Assembly (NCBI GenBank): GCA_020444265.1
Contig: JAHLLH010000007.1
Coordinates: 62,001-126,000 of the forward strand
Origin: a bacterium
GTDB lineage: Bacteria > Electryoneota > Electryoneia > Electryoneales > Electryoneaceae
Reading direction: 5' to 3'
Length of the DNA: 64,000 nucleotides
Below are positions 44,901 to 52,823 of this stretch, in pieces (position 1 is the stretch's first letter; the number at the start of each line of letters is the position of its first letter). Under the pieces are notes generated by a model. It saw nothing but the letters and a program-made list of their open reading frames with translations, ran no database searches and had not been told where the DNA came from. The translations under genes were made by a program, and so were the position numbers.

Positions 44901-46378
44901 CCACCTATGTCAATGTCGCCATTCTGCCCGATGAGTTCGAGTTTGATGGTGACTACGCTCTCGGCTGGCACCTGATCAGTATCCCGTTGCTACCCGACAA
45001 CACCGTCCCCCTGGATGCCTTCGCGACGGTGGAATCGGGCGGGGAGGGGATTTATGGCGACTACGAGATGTTTGAATACACTGTCCCCACGGGCCTTGTT
45101 CACCCGCCTGATTTGAACATCGGGGAGGGGTACTGGCTGGTGCTTGATCAGGACAATACCACCGCCGCGAGCAATGCCGGCCTTGGCACGATTTACGGCA
45201 CCTCAACCCAGTCGATGCTGACGGTCGACTACGCCTTGACCCCGGACGAGCTGAACCTGGTGGGGATCCCATTGCGCGGAATGGACTTGTCAACGGGGGC
45301 CCTGCAAGCGGACGATTGGCTCTTCAGCGATGACAGTCTGACCTGGTATTCCTGGGCCGAAGCGACCTCGGCTACGAACAAGGGCGGGGACAGCAACATC
45401 TGGATCAACCCGGTCTCGCTGAAGACCTATGACAATGTGGCGGGGGATTACGGCCCGACCATCGCCGAGGATGCCGACCTCGAACCGGGTGTCGGCTATT
45501 CGATTGAAGCGGGGACAATCACCTCCGGGGAGCTCTATATCCGAACCGACCTTTCCGCCGCCGAGGCAGATGGTTATGTCGAGCCGGGGAGAGATTTCCA
45601 TGTGTTGGACGAGCTCAATGAGTTTACCGGCGAATGGTTCATCCCGATCCATATCGAGTTGAACGGTTTCTACAACGAGATGTCCGGACTCGGGTCCTGT
45701 CCCGGCGCGTTCGAGAGCTGGGACTTGCGATTGGATGTCAACCAGCCACCGCCGCCACCTTCCGGGCGCTATGTCCGTGCCATTGTGGATGGACAGGAAT
45801 GGGGTGCGCCTTTTGGAAGGTATTTTGTGCGGGATATCCGCCCACCCTTCGACTTCGGGACGACTGAAGTAACTTGGCATTTCAAGGTCTACGCGTCCGA
45901 GCATGGTGCCATTTCGATGACCTTTGACACGGCATCACTGGAGCAGTTCCAGGTGCCAGCGGGGTTCCGTGCTGAGGCGGTTGTCAACGGCGAGACCTTC
46001 GATCTGCTCGACTCACAGACCATTCAGTTCGACTATTCGGGTGGGTTGGTGCCGGTGCGTGTGGAAGCATCGCTCGATTTGGCCAGTGTGCCGGACACCT
46101 CGATTCTGCCAAAAGCCTACGGCCTGTCGCATGCCAACCCCAACCCCTTCAACCCGACTACCACTCTGCGGGTGGCCTTGCCAACCGATGCCAAGCTGAC
46201 AGTGACCGTGTTCAACATCCTTGGCCAGAAAGTGACCGTGTTGGCGGATCGACGGTTCCGTGCGGGCTACCACACCCTCCTCTTCGATGGCTCAAACCTC
46301 GCCAGCGGCATCTATTTTGTCCACGCCAACGTGCCCGGCAAGCTGAACCAGGTCCGCCGCGTGTTGTTGCTGCGCTGA
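41993..46378 (+). CDS. T9SS-secreted subtilisin-family (S8) protease
   Basis: 1461 residues. Signal peptide cut near 22. The S8 domain (about 95-440) has Asp123 in GVWDAGKVR, His150 in HATHVAGTM, oxyanion Asn262 in KSAGND and nucleophile Ser375 in LSGTSMASPTAAG, so it should be active. A short propeptide-like stretch precedes it. After a P-domain-like strand region (445-580) and an FN3-like domain, residues from about 700 match the previous gene nearly end to end (GWHLISIPL, GYWLVLD, GEWFIPI, APFGRYFVRDIR). It ends in a sorting domain (NPNPFNPTTTLRVAL ... KLNQVRRVLLLR). Ribosome site GAGGGG. A weak GG-N10-GC element at 41849-41862 precedes it. Extracellular peptide hydrolysis is the expected role. 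Confidence 0.92.
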   Translation: MQVRRLLISVVLLLSALLAPAQAPLDPSSVAQLATRFSADEARRHGPLFQELKQRSQGPMGAINLNPSMELVGVEPSGELLVYKVDNLIAAQSSHVEKLWTGGESGYNLDGSTLLAQNLGVWDAGKVRTSHQEFGGRATQYDGALTNHYHATHVAGTMIAEGINPSAQGMAWEAQLRCYDWNNDNNEMLTAATNAMLVSNHSYGLVAGWDYNSTAEAWYWYGTASVSETEDYKFGNYNSWVRAWDEIAYTAPLYLIVKSAGNDRNDTGPTPGGEHYVWGGTQWVTSTTVRDADGGSSGYDSIPAKGVAKNVLTIGAVEDIPSGYSDSTDVVMTAFSGWGPCDDGRIKPDLVANGVSLTSTAETSNSAYITLSGTSMASPTAAGIAGLMVQQYRSTHSNQYPRAATTKAVLIHSAGEAGDTPGPDYQFGWGMIDARAGADLIELDQTIEWTLQQLTLTDGDTLSDTYYAGGLDTLKVTLVWSDPPGPAQGAEIDPTTAVLMHDLDLRLVRLEDGIEFEPWMLDKDNPADAATTGDNTVDNVEQVYLTDPEPGNYDVRITHKGTLAANQLISLVITGFQGPGIPAVATDPDPSDGATAASIYSDLNWEQGTGGDPASEWDVYFGDDSTLVATLDNSLLLVSSLDGGTTTIANSALNGGDPLDYSTTYWWRIISRDGEAETNTGSLWSFSTPASSAQVTLSASSDGGLIDSDNLFGFASGALDTYDAFDIPEPPILPTGYLSLYFDHSSWNPEFTRRLAHDYRNRDTASLLDTPVLFSLLVETNVDATVTLTLDPITGNVDEYGVLLWDGDASSFQNVFGAEDADATVSFTADGTPSLEQKAYSLLYGDRTAPELTLTSPPADGSGIFYRGSNNTITIDPDDSSPLREVIVALSDGTEGNVGDNGINRSFTTLSNGTISYSSPDDPTDGIYNPVMSWSWNPVGEDPDLVAHGDSLPDAQLRFTAEDWMGNTSTTYVNVAILPDEFEFDGDYALGWHLISIPLLPDNTVPLDAFATVESGGEGIYGDYEMFEYTVPTGLVHPPDLNIGEGYWLVLDQDNTTAASNAGLGTIYGTSTQSMLTVDYALTPDELNLVGIPLRGMDLSTGALQADDWLFSDDSLTWYSWAEATSATNKGGDSNIWINPVSLKTYDNVAGDYGPTIAEDADLEPGVGYSIEAGTITSGELYIRTDLSAAEADGYVEPGRDFHVLDELNEFTGEWFIPIHIELNGFYNEMSGLGSCPGAFESWDLRLDVNQPPPPPSGRYVRAIVDGQEWGAPFGRYFVRDIRPPFDFGTTEVTWHFKVYASEHGAISMTFDTASLEQFQVPAGFRAEAVVNGETFDLLDSQTIQFDYSGGLVPVRVEASLDLASVPDTSILPKAYGLSHANPNPFNPTTTLRVALPTDAKLTVTVFNILGQKVTVLADRRFRAGYHTLLFDGSNLASGIYFVHANVPGKLNQVRRVLLLR

Positions 46379-46474
46379 CAGAATGGGCACGTGACGACTT
46401 GATAGAAGATTTTTAGGGAAAGAGGAGTAAGACAACAAACTGGTTACGTGTAAGAAGTTAACTATGGGGGAAAT

Positions 46475-47014
46475 ATGGAACCAGCACAACTCGATAGACA
46501 TCAAACGGAATACCAGATGATTCAAGCAGAACGAATGGCTCTGGGCCAGCATCTTGCAACCTGGTACCGTCTTGGCTTTACGGCGGCTATTGCTGTGCTG
46601 GGTTTTGCAATCGCAGCACAATTAGGCGAAGAGGTTGAATCAAGCAGGAAGTACTTACTTGTCTTAGGGTTTATTTTTGCAGTAGCTATACTGATTCATT
46701 GTGAGCGCAATGGGCATAGGCTGGATAGGGCAATTGTGCGATATTATCCAAGGTTGGTTTACTTGGAAATAATATTGGGATATGATTTTTACATCTCCTA
46801 TCTAACTAAACGTAATGATTGGGTAAAACGAATTGTTTCATCGGTAAAACAAAGCAATAAACCAGAAGACAAATGGAATTATATTCGAGTTCATCTGCCT
46901 GAAACCCGTTTTCCCGAGAAAAAAAGGGGACACAACTACTATTATTTAGCGATAGGAATCATTCTTTCTTCCTACATAGTAACAATATGTTTATTCTGGA
47001 TTAATCTAATTTAA
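46475..47014 (+). CDS. AT-rich orphan membrane protein
   Basis: 179 residues with GGGGGAAAT before the ATG. An N-terminal polar helix is followed by two membrane helices (RLGFTAAIAVLGFAIAAQLG and YLLVLGFIFAVAILIHCE), a basic, Tyr-rich cytosolic-type segment (about 85-150) and a C-terminal helix (YYLAIGIILSSYIVTICLFWINLI). No family recognised. Base composition is clearly more AT-rich than its neighbours and codon choice differs (many AAT, ATA, TTA), which suggests acquisition by transfer. It lies between the subtilisin gene and a large repeat cluster. Confidence 0.7.
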   Translation: MEPAQLDRHQTEYQMIQAERMALGQHLATWYRLGFTAAIAVLGFAIAAQLGEEVESSRKYLLVLGFIFAVAILIHCERNGHRLDRAIVRYYPRLVYLEIILGYDFYISYLTKRNDWVKRIVSSVKQSNKPEDKWNYIRVHLPETRFPEKKRGHNYYYLAIGIILSSYIVTICLFWINLI

Positions 47015-47088
47015 CGAAACCTTTAAAAATTAAACGTTTACAATAACATGCTGTTGTCATATGTTAGTATAAATCCGCTTAATTAAGT

Positions 47089-47277
47089 GTGTCACCCCGG
47101 GCTTGACCCGGGGCCCAGCAGCCTCAAGTAAACACGTCTCACCCGCTCAAATCCGGGTTCCTCCCCTCAAGATCGAGTGACGGTTGTCGCTGAACCAGCA
47201 GACTCTTCCCAGAGGACTTCCTGCGCATCAGCGCCCCGCCCTCGTTAGCTGGATCCCGGGTCAAGCCCGGGATGACA
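47089..47277. repeat. MITE-like element with inverted ends (type A)
   Basis: 189 bp, GTGTCACCCCGGGCTTGACC at the left end and GGGTCAAGCCCGGGATGACA at the right. Interior diverged. It starts 75 bases after the AT-rich gene. The 10-bp palindrome TAAACGTTTA at 47031-47040 precedes it. Confidence 0.8.
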
Positions 47278-47316
47278 GGGGGAACCTTCTTTCCATGTCC
47301 CCGACAGTGTGCCGAT

Positions 47317-47820
47317 CACGTTGCTTGCGTGCCCCGTCACCCAAGCGAAGCATGTCAGCACACCCTGTCATCCCCAGAGCACAAGTCCGGCAGCTGCCGG
47401 ACTTAGCCTTTGCTGTTGTGCGCGTCGGGGATCCCCTTAGGCGATGTTCCGGGGTTTCGGTTCTCCTCTTCGGGGGATCCCCGACGCGACAAGGTTCCCT
47501 TCGGTCACAACAGGGTTGGCACCCTGTATGTCGCTGGGGATGACAGGCGATGATCTCTCTTTCCAATGCCGACAAAAGGGTGCGGTTCACGTTGCTTGGG
47601 TGCCCCGTCACCCAAGCGAAGCATGTCAGCACACCCTGTCATCCCCAGAGCACAAGTCCGGCAGCTGCCGGACTTAGCCTTTGCTGTTGTGCGCGTCGGG
47701 GATCCCCTTAGGCGATGTTCCGGGGTTTCGGTTCTCCTCTTCGGGGGATCCCCGACGCGACAAGGTTCCCTTCGGTCACAACAGGGTTGGCACCCTGTTT
47801 GTCGCTGGGGATGACAGGCG
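47317..47820. repeat. Tandem duplication, two 233-bp units, period 271
   Basis: Units at 47317-47549 and 47588-47820 are nearly identical (differences seen at the GCGTGCC/GGGTGCC and CTGTATG/CTGTTTG positions). Each contains a full ATCCCCAG-type element: TGTCATCCCCAGAGCACAAG, a CGGCAGCTGCCG palindrome, GCGTCGGGGATCCCC, GGGGATCCCCGACGCG and GTCGCTGGGGATGACAG. No gene inside; overlapping short frames are by-products of the repeat. The high identity indicates a recent duplication. Confidence 0.92.
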
Positions 47821-47937
47821 GTGACCGTCCCCGATTTCCCGTCCCCATACACCAACTCCCGCTTGTCGCACCAACCCTTCCCGCTGTACGTTTAAAGATA
47901 TAGCGTTTTTCGTGTTTGCTGAGGCAGGAGGCAGGAG

Positions 47938-49032
47938 ATGAAGCGGTGGACAGCGGTGGCGATCAGCCTGGTTCTGACAATGATGTTGGTCGTGCCAGTG
48001 TGGGCACAACCCGGAGCCCAATCAGCTCTGGATGGATCGTTGGTCCTGACTGGACCCGAGGACGAGCCGCTCGTATTCCGCGCCAGCCTCACTCTCGCAG
48101 AAACTGCCGATCTCCTTTTCACCTCGGACAACCAACGGATCATGGTCGAATGGGATACGGTAGAGACTCCCCAATTGGGTGATGAAGCCTATTTCTGGGA
48201 GACTCGCTACGATGATGCCAATGAAAACAGCCTCGGCATCACGGTCCGGACAACCGTCCACCTCTTCGAAGGCGAAAGTTACCTGGTCGCCAGCTACCGT
48301 CTCTTCAACACACGCGACACAGATTTCACCCTCTACAGCTCCATTGAGATGGTACCGACCCTCGAAGGACCGGGATTGTATGGCGGGGAGACGGCGGCAG
48401 TGAACCCGGCCGAAGGGATTGCTTACCTCAGCGAAGTGGACCGTTTTCTCGGCCTGCTCTTTGTCGAACGCAACCTCGTGAGCTACCGTGCCCCGGACTA
48501 TGAAGAATTCGAGACGGCGGAGGATCCGGACGAGTTTCGTTACACCCAGATGTCTGCCATCGAGAGCAGCGAGCTGCCCTTCAGCTCCGATTATGGTCTG
48601 CTGCCCATCGCTAATACGGGTCGTATCACCATCGTCGCAGGCGACAGCACTAACCTGGTGACCGTCTGGGGCTATGGCGGCGATGCCTCCTCGATGACGT
48701 CCGCGCTGCTCGCGGGACGGGATGCCTGGCATGCGGTCTCCGCACCGGAGATCAACCCGGAACAGCCGACAGCGATCAGGTTGGCACCAGCCTGGCCAAA
48801 CCCCTTTAATGCCTCCACACGGTTCAGCTATTTGCTTCCCGAAAACCAACAGATGGCGTTACGTGTCTATGACCTGCTTGGACGGCAGGTCGCGACCCTC
48901 GCCGAAGGTCATCGCGCGGCGGGCAACTACCAGGCGAGCTGGGATGCATCAGGTCTTGCCAGCGGAACCTACCTTGTCGTCCTCGAAGCGAATGGTACGC
49001 GCCAAGCGCAGCGAGTGACTCTCGTTCGATAA
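47938..49032 (+). CDS. T9SS-sorted secreted protein
   Basis: 364 residues. Signal peptide cut after VPVWA. The mature part (25-270) is a beta-rich domain of unknown type (ITVRTTVHLFEGESYLVASYRLFN; TDFTLYSSIEMVPTLEGPGL). The sorting domain begins near 277 with WPNPFNASTRFSYLL and ends GTYLVVLEANGTRQAQRVTLVR. A strong GGAGGCAGGAG ribosome site. The next genes are a metal-uptake cluster; a link is not evident. Confidence 0.8.
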   Translation: MKRWTAVAISLVLTMMLVVPVWAQPGAQSALDGSLVLTGPEDEPLVFRASLTLAETADLLFTSDNQRIMVEWDTVETPQLGDEAYFWETRYDDANENSLGITVRTTVHLFEGESYLVASYRLFNTRDTDFTLYSSIEMVPTLEGPGLYGGETAAVNPAEGIAYLSEVDRFLGLLFVERNLVSYRAPDYEEFETAEDPDEFRYTQMSAIESSELPFSSDYGLLPIANTGRITIVAGDSTNLVTVWGYGGDASSMTSALLAGRDAWHAVSAPEINPEQPTAIRLAPAWPNPFNASTRFSYLLPENQQMALRVYDLLGRQVATLAEGHRAAGNYQASWDASGLASGTYLVVLEANGTRQAQRVTLVR

Positions 49033-49046
49033 TCCGCTGACGAATA

Positions 49047-49087
49047 GATGACATTTGGCTGACAACCAATCGGCCATGTTGTCATCC
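49047..49087. promoter_or_regulatory. Inverted repeats ahead of the metal-uptake genes
   Basis: TGACAAC (49060-49066) pairs with GTTGTCA (49078-49084), and GATGACA (49047-49053) pairs with TGTCATC (49080-49086). The two nested inverted repeats are 57-97 bases ahead of the first gene, where a metal-responsive repressor such as Zur or Fur could bind. They do not match the classical Zur or Fur box, so the assignment is by position. Confidence 0.4.
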
Positions 49088-49143
49088 AATGGTAGACGAT
49101 AGATATCCTTCAAGTGCGAAGACTGCGTAGCGGAAGGTTGGTC

Positions 49144-49464
49144 ATGATTCGGAAGACAGTTACACTCTTCCTCTTGACGCTTTACCTCTCCTCTGTGGTG
49201 ACGATTGATCTTCACCACAACCATGCTGCGCACCTTCCCGGCACCTCCGACCCCGCTGTGGTGCATTCTGTGGAGGTTGCCATTACTTCCGGGGCACATC
49301 ATGCCCCTTGCCCAGTTCAGCAGTTTTCTCTCTCCCACGCACCGGTTTCAACCGTCGAGCTGAGTACGATTGAAGTCGCCCTCGTTCGCCTGTGCACCGA
49401 TTGCTTCCATGTCGACAGCCGTCTCGCCCTCACCCCATCCGAGCGCGCCCCTCCACTAGCCTGA
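49144..49464 (+). CDS. Small secreted His-rich protein of the metal-uptake cluster
   Basis: 106 residues from ATG 49144 (GGAAGG upstream). Hydrophobic signal-like N-terminus (KTVTLFLLTLYLSSVVTID) followed by HHNHAAH, then GAHHAPCP and LCTDCFH: nine or more histidines and three cysteines in a short chain. It could be a periplasmic metal sink or carrier. I do not recognise the family. First gene of a co-directional group with the lipoprotein and receptor; the gap to the next gene is 121 bases. Confidence 0.6.
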   Translation: MIRKTVTLFLLTLYLSSVVTIDLHHNHAAHLPGTSDPAVVHSVEVAITSGAHHAPCPVQQFSLSHAPVSTVELSTIEVALVRLCTDCFHVDSRLALTPSERAPPLA

Positions 49465-49585
49465 CCATCAATGTTTTTGAGGTATCCGACACCAGGATTC
49501 CCCGCCGACAGGCTAGGAGTATCCTGTCGTGTCAATTTCAGTCGGGTTACCCATGCCCCATGATGGGCGATAAAGGAGTGTTTGT

Positions 49586-50098
49586 ATGAGTAGGAAAAAC
49601 TGGACACGACCGTTTGCGATCGTGATGATGCTTGGTGTGCTATTTGTTGCTGGTTGCAGTGAAGATGACAACCCCGCCGACAGCTCAGGAGAAGAAAACC
49701 ATCTCGAAGCAGTTGGTGTGCGAATTCTGGACGGCGATGGTGCGGTGGTTGCGGAAGCAGACGGCACCGAGTTGACCGGGTCGATCACTTTGGGAGAAGG
49801 TCTCTCAGCCTTTTACAGCGTTCATTTCCTCGATCCCGACTCGGGCGAGTGGTTCGACCCGGAAGAGCGTGAAGGGGAACACGAGGAAGGTGAGGAGGCG
49901 GCACACGGTTTAGTGATTACAGCGACCTCCAGCGAAATCGCGATTATCACCATGGGTCATGACCTTACCGATGCGCCCACCGAGTGGGGCTTCCAGCTCA
50001 CGAGCGGATCGGTCGGAGAGACGACCATTCGTGTCGAAATCTATCATGAGGACCATCCCGACTACAGCTCACCCCTGATCCCCGTCGTGGTGGAGTAA
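49586..50098 (+). CDS. His/Glu-rich lipoprotein of the metal-uptake cluster
   Basis: 170 residues. Lipobox LFVAGC (Cys24), AAAGGAG ribosome site. The mature protein is an acidic beta domain with a histidine/glutamate loop (REGEHEEGEEAAHG) and further His near MGHDL and IYHEDHPDY. Such loops bind zinc or copper. It ends three bases before the receptor gene, so the two are translated together and probably cooperate at the outer membrane. Family not recognised. Confidence 0.7.
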   Translation: MSRKNWTRPFAIVMMLGVLFVAGCSEDDNPADSSGEENHLEAVGVRILDGDGAVVAEADGTELTGSITLGEGLSAFYSVHFLDPDSGEWFDPEEREGEHEEGEEAAHGLVITATSSEIAIITMGHDLTDAPTEWGFQLTSGSVGETTIRVEIYHEDHPDYSSPLIPVVVE

Positions 50099-50101
50099 GA
50101 G

Positions 50102-52348
50102 ATGCGTCCAGCGCACCTACCTCCTTTGCTATTGCTACTCGGTTTCCTGGTCTCCGCGGCACCCACGATGGGTGCCGCGGCGGCGGGGACCTCTCCAGCA
50201 ACGTTGGTGGGAACGGTCCATGAAGAGGATGCGGATCAACCGCTTGGCTTCGTCGACTTGATTCTGGTCGAGCTGAACCATGCAGTGTCGTCCCATGCGG
50301 ACGGTCATTTCCATTTCCTCCGTGTTCCGCCAGGCGAGTATACGCTTCGGGTGACACGTATCGGGTACCGCGAGCTGTTCCGCAAGGTAAATCTGTTTCC
50401 CGGCGATACCCTTCGTCTCGATCTCACGCTGCATCACAGCGCGGTGGAATTGCAGGATGTTGAGGTGAAGGGGTTGCGGGAGCAAGAGGAATCGGTGCGT
50501 CACGAACCGGTCACCGACATGGCGGGCGGCAAGCTGCAACGGAACCTGGGTACGACGATCGCGGAGACAGTCGGTGATGAACCAGGGATTGCACAGCGGA
50601 CGATGGGGCCTGCCCCGGCACGGCCTGTCTTGCGTGGCCTGAGCGGCGACCGTTTGCTGATCCTCGAGGATGGGCAGCGCACCGGCGACCTCTCAGGCAG
50701 TTCATCGGACCATGCGGTGGCGATCGAGCCGATGACCGCCAACCGGATCGAGGTGATGCGTGGCCCGGAAACCCTTCTCTACGGTCCTGGTGTGCTCGGT
50801 GGTGTGGTCGATGTAAAACGGGAAGGAATCGTCCGCAACGAGCCGCACCGTACCCACGGTTCCGCGCTGATCGAGGTGGGAAGTGTCAATCGTGGCGCAG
50901 GTAGCGGGGTCGAACTGGTTGTACCGCTCACTTCGTTGACCGGGATTCCGTTCGCCTTCCGCACCGATGGCAGTTTCCGTTCAGCGGACGATATGACCAC
51001 CCCGTCCGGCACGCTTGGAAACACGTCGTTGCACACCTCCAATGGTTCCGTCTCGCTGAGCTACCTGCCCTCGTGGGGGATGATCGGAGTCGGGGGTGCG
51101 GCCTATGATAGCGAGTATGGCATTCCTGGAGGATTTGTCGGCGCTCATCCGAATGGGGTGGATATTGACATGAGCCGTCGCCGTCTCGATGTCGCCACCG
51201 TCGCCTATGTCGATTGGTTAAGGATCAAACGGGTTGAACTGGACTACTCCTTCTCACGTTACCAGCATGCCGAGTACGAGTCGAGTGGGTCGTTGGGCAT
51301 GGAATTTGGCGTGCTGACCGACCATGCAGATTTGAAGCTTCATCTCGGTAAACATGCTTTCTTCCAGAGCGGAGTCTTTGGCTTGAGTGGGGAGTGGCGC
51401 AACTACGCCACCGGCGGGCTCAGTTTTACCCCGGACACACGTGAGACCTCGCTGGGCGCCTACCTCTACCAGCAACGTGAGTTTGATACATTTCACCTCG
51501 ACATGGCACTCAGAATGGACCGTCGTCTCATCCTGCCGGATGAGCAACGGACCAGTATTTTTGTCGGCGACATTCGGGACCGTTCATTCGCTGGTTTCAG
51601 CGGCGCGATCCGGGCCGAAACCCACTTTACCCGCACCCTCTCCGGCGGTGTCAGCCTGCTGAAAAGCTTCCGCAGCCCGACAGTCGAGGAGCTCTTCAGC
51701 GAAGGACCGCACCTGGCGGCGTATAGCTACGAGGTCGGTGATGCAGACCTCGGCAGCGAACATGGTTATGGGGGAGAGGTCTATGTCAGGAGAACAGCCG
51801 GGTTTATCCGTGGACGTGCCGCCCTCTTCATCAACCAGTTCGACGGCTACATTTTCCCACGCAACACAGGGGCGTTCAGCCCGAGACGTGCCGATCTCTA
51901 CGAATACCGCTACACCGGTCTTGATGCTCGGATGACCGGGGCGGAGGGACGGGTTGAATTCGATGCGTCCACCCACCTTACCTTGACCCTTTCCGCCAGC
52001 TATGTGCGTGGTCTCCTTTTGGACGGTGGCGACAACCTGCCGATGATCCCGCCGCTGAATGGCAGTTTTGGAATCGACTGGCATTGCTGCATCTGGTCGG
52101 TTGGCGCTGACCTGCTGGGCGCGTTCGAGCAGGATCAACTGGGCGACTTCGAGCAACCGACCGCTGGGTATGCCCGTCTCGACCTGCACGCCCAGTACCA
52201 GAAGACCTGGGCGGGTCTGCTGCACAGCGTGGTGGTGAAGGTAGAGAATGCCACCGATGCGGAATACCGTCAGCACTTGTCACGTGTTAAGTCGGTCATG
52301 CCTGAACCGGGCCGCAATGCAAAGCTGGTGTATCGGGTTTATTTCTAA
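50102..52348 (+). CDS. ZnuD-like TonB-dependent outer-membrane receptor
   Basis: 748 residues. Signal peptide; a carboxypeptidase-regulatory-like domain (about 34-120, VGTVHEEDADQPLGFVDLILV); plug domain (125-240) with PVLRGLSGDRLLILEDGQRTGDLSGSSSDHAVAIEP and NRIEVMRGPETLLYGPGVLGGVVDV; then a 22-strand-type barrel ending in Phe. The DxSxxSxDHAV plug segment is characteristic of zinc receptors of the ZnuD type, which take up zinc using TonB energy. The preceding His-rich genes support a metal substrate; zinc rather than another divalent metal is inferred. TonB, ExbB and ExbD are not in the window. Confidence 0.87.
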   Translation: MRPAHLPPLLLLLGFLVSAAPTMGAAAAGTSPATLVGTVHEEDADQPLGFVDLILVELNHAVSSHADGHFHFLRVPPGEYTLRVTRIGYRELFRKVNLFPGDTLRLDLTLHHSAVELQDVEVKGLREQEESVRHEPVTDMAGGKLQRNLGTTIAETVGDEPGIAQRTMGPAPARPVLRGLSGDRLLILEDGQRTGDLSGSSSDHAVAIEPMTANRIEVMRGPETLLYGPGVLGGVVDVKREGIVRNEPHRTHGSALIEVGSVNRGAGSGVELVVPLTSLTGIPFAFRTDGSFRSADDMTTPSGTLGNTSLHTSNGSVSLSYLPSWGMIGVGGAAYDSEYGIPGGFVGAHPNGVDIDMSRRRLDVATVAYVDWLRIKRVELDYSFSRYQHAEYESSGSLGMEFGVLTDHADLKLHLGKHAFFQSGVFGLSGEWRNYATGGLSFTPDTRETSLGAYLYQQREFDTFHLDMALRMDRRLILPDEQRTSIFVGDIRDRSFAGFSGAIRAETHFTRTLSGGVSLLKSFRSPTVEELFSEGPHLAAYSYEVGDADLGSEHGYGGEVYVRRTAGFIRGRAALFINQFDGYIFPRNTGAFSPRRADLYEYRYTGLDARMTGAEGRVEFDASTHLTLTLSASYVRGLLLDGGDNLPMIPPLNGSFGIDWHCCIWSVGADLLGAFEQDQLGDFEQPTAGYARLDLHAQYQKTWAGLLHSVVVKVENATDAEYRQHLSRVKSVMPEPGRNAKLVYRVYF

Positions 52349-52361
52349 GGTGTGATGTTCC

Positions 52362-52671
52362 CGGGTGGCCCGGGCTTGCCCGCTTGGGGCGGGTTTCATA
52401 CCCCTTTAATACGACACGTGTGCTGACATGCTTCGCTTGGGTGGCGGGGCACCCAAGCCACATAACACTGTCATCCCCAGCGCGATAGGATGCGTTAGCA
52501 TCCTTGTGGCTGAAGGCCACCACCAGCGCGTCGGGGATCCCCTTTGAGCGAAGACATCCATTAGCCGTTCGTCAGTTGCTGAACCCGCGACGCAACCGGG
52601 CTTGTCCGCCTTCGGTAGGTTCCCTGCGGTCACAACAGGGCTGCCGCGCCTGTTTGTCGCTGGGGGTGACA
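52362..52671. repeat. Hairpin repeat and ATCCCCAG-type element before carA
   Basis: A GGCCCGGGCTTGCCC hairpin remnant near 52362-52395, then GCTTGGGTG...CACCCAAGC (52435-52458) joined to a full element from TGTCATCCCCAGCG (52469) to GCTGGGGGTGACA (52671), with GCGTCGGGGATCCCC inside and an extra TAGGATGCGTTAGCATCCT hairpin. The 475-base gap has no gene. Confidence 0.85.
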
Positions 52672-52713
52672 GAAGGTCCCCGGGAGCATTTCAGCGGATC
52701 GGCGCTTTCCCTG

Positions 52714-52740
52714 TTGCACCTCTCTCGCCCGAGCTATATT
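52714..52740 (+). promoter_or_regulatory. Possible promoter of carA
   Basis: TTGCAC (52714-52719) and TATATT (52735-52740); the 15-base spacer is short. It begins 43 bases after the repeat element and would give a start about 77 bases ahead of the carA ATG. Confidence 0.4.
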
Positions 52741-52823
52741 CCCCGGGTCGCGGCACCCCCACCATCCGTCAAGACGTTCCCCGCCCGGCCCCATCGGCAA
52801 CCATCGTTAGACATGGATTCCCT

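Noticed and set aside
47184-47903. Several open frames of 60-120 codons on both strands
   Set aside because: They are duplicated translations of the tandem repeat units, with no ribosome sites.
52602-52823. N-terminal extension of the carA frame
   Set aside because: It translates the right end of a palindromic repeat and the promoter region; CarA homology begins at ATG 52824.
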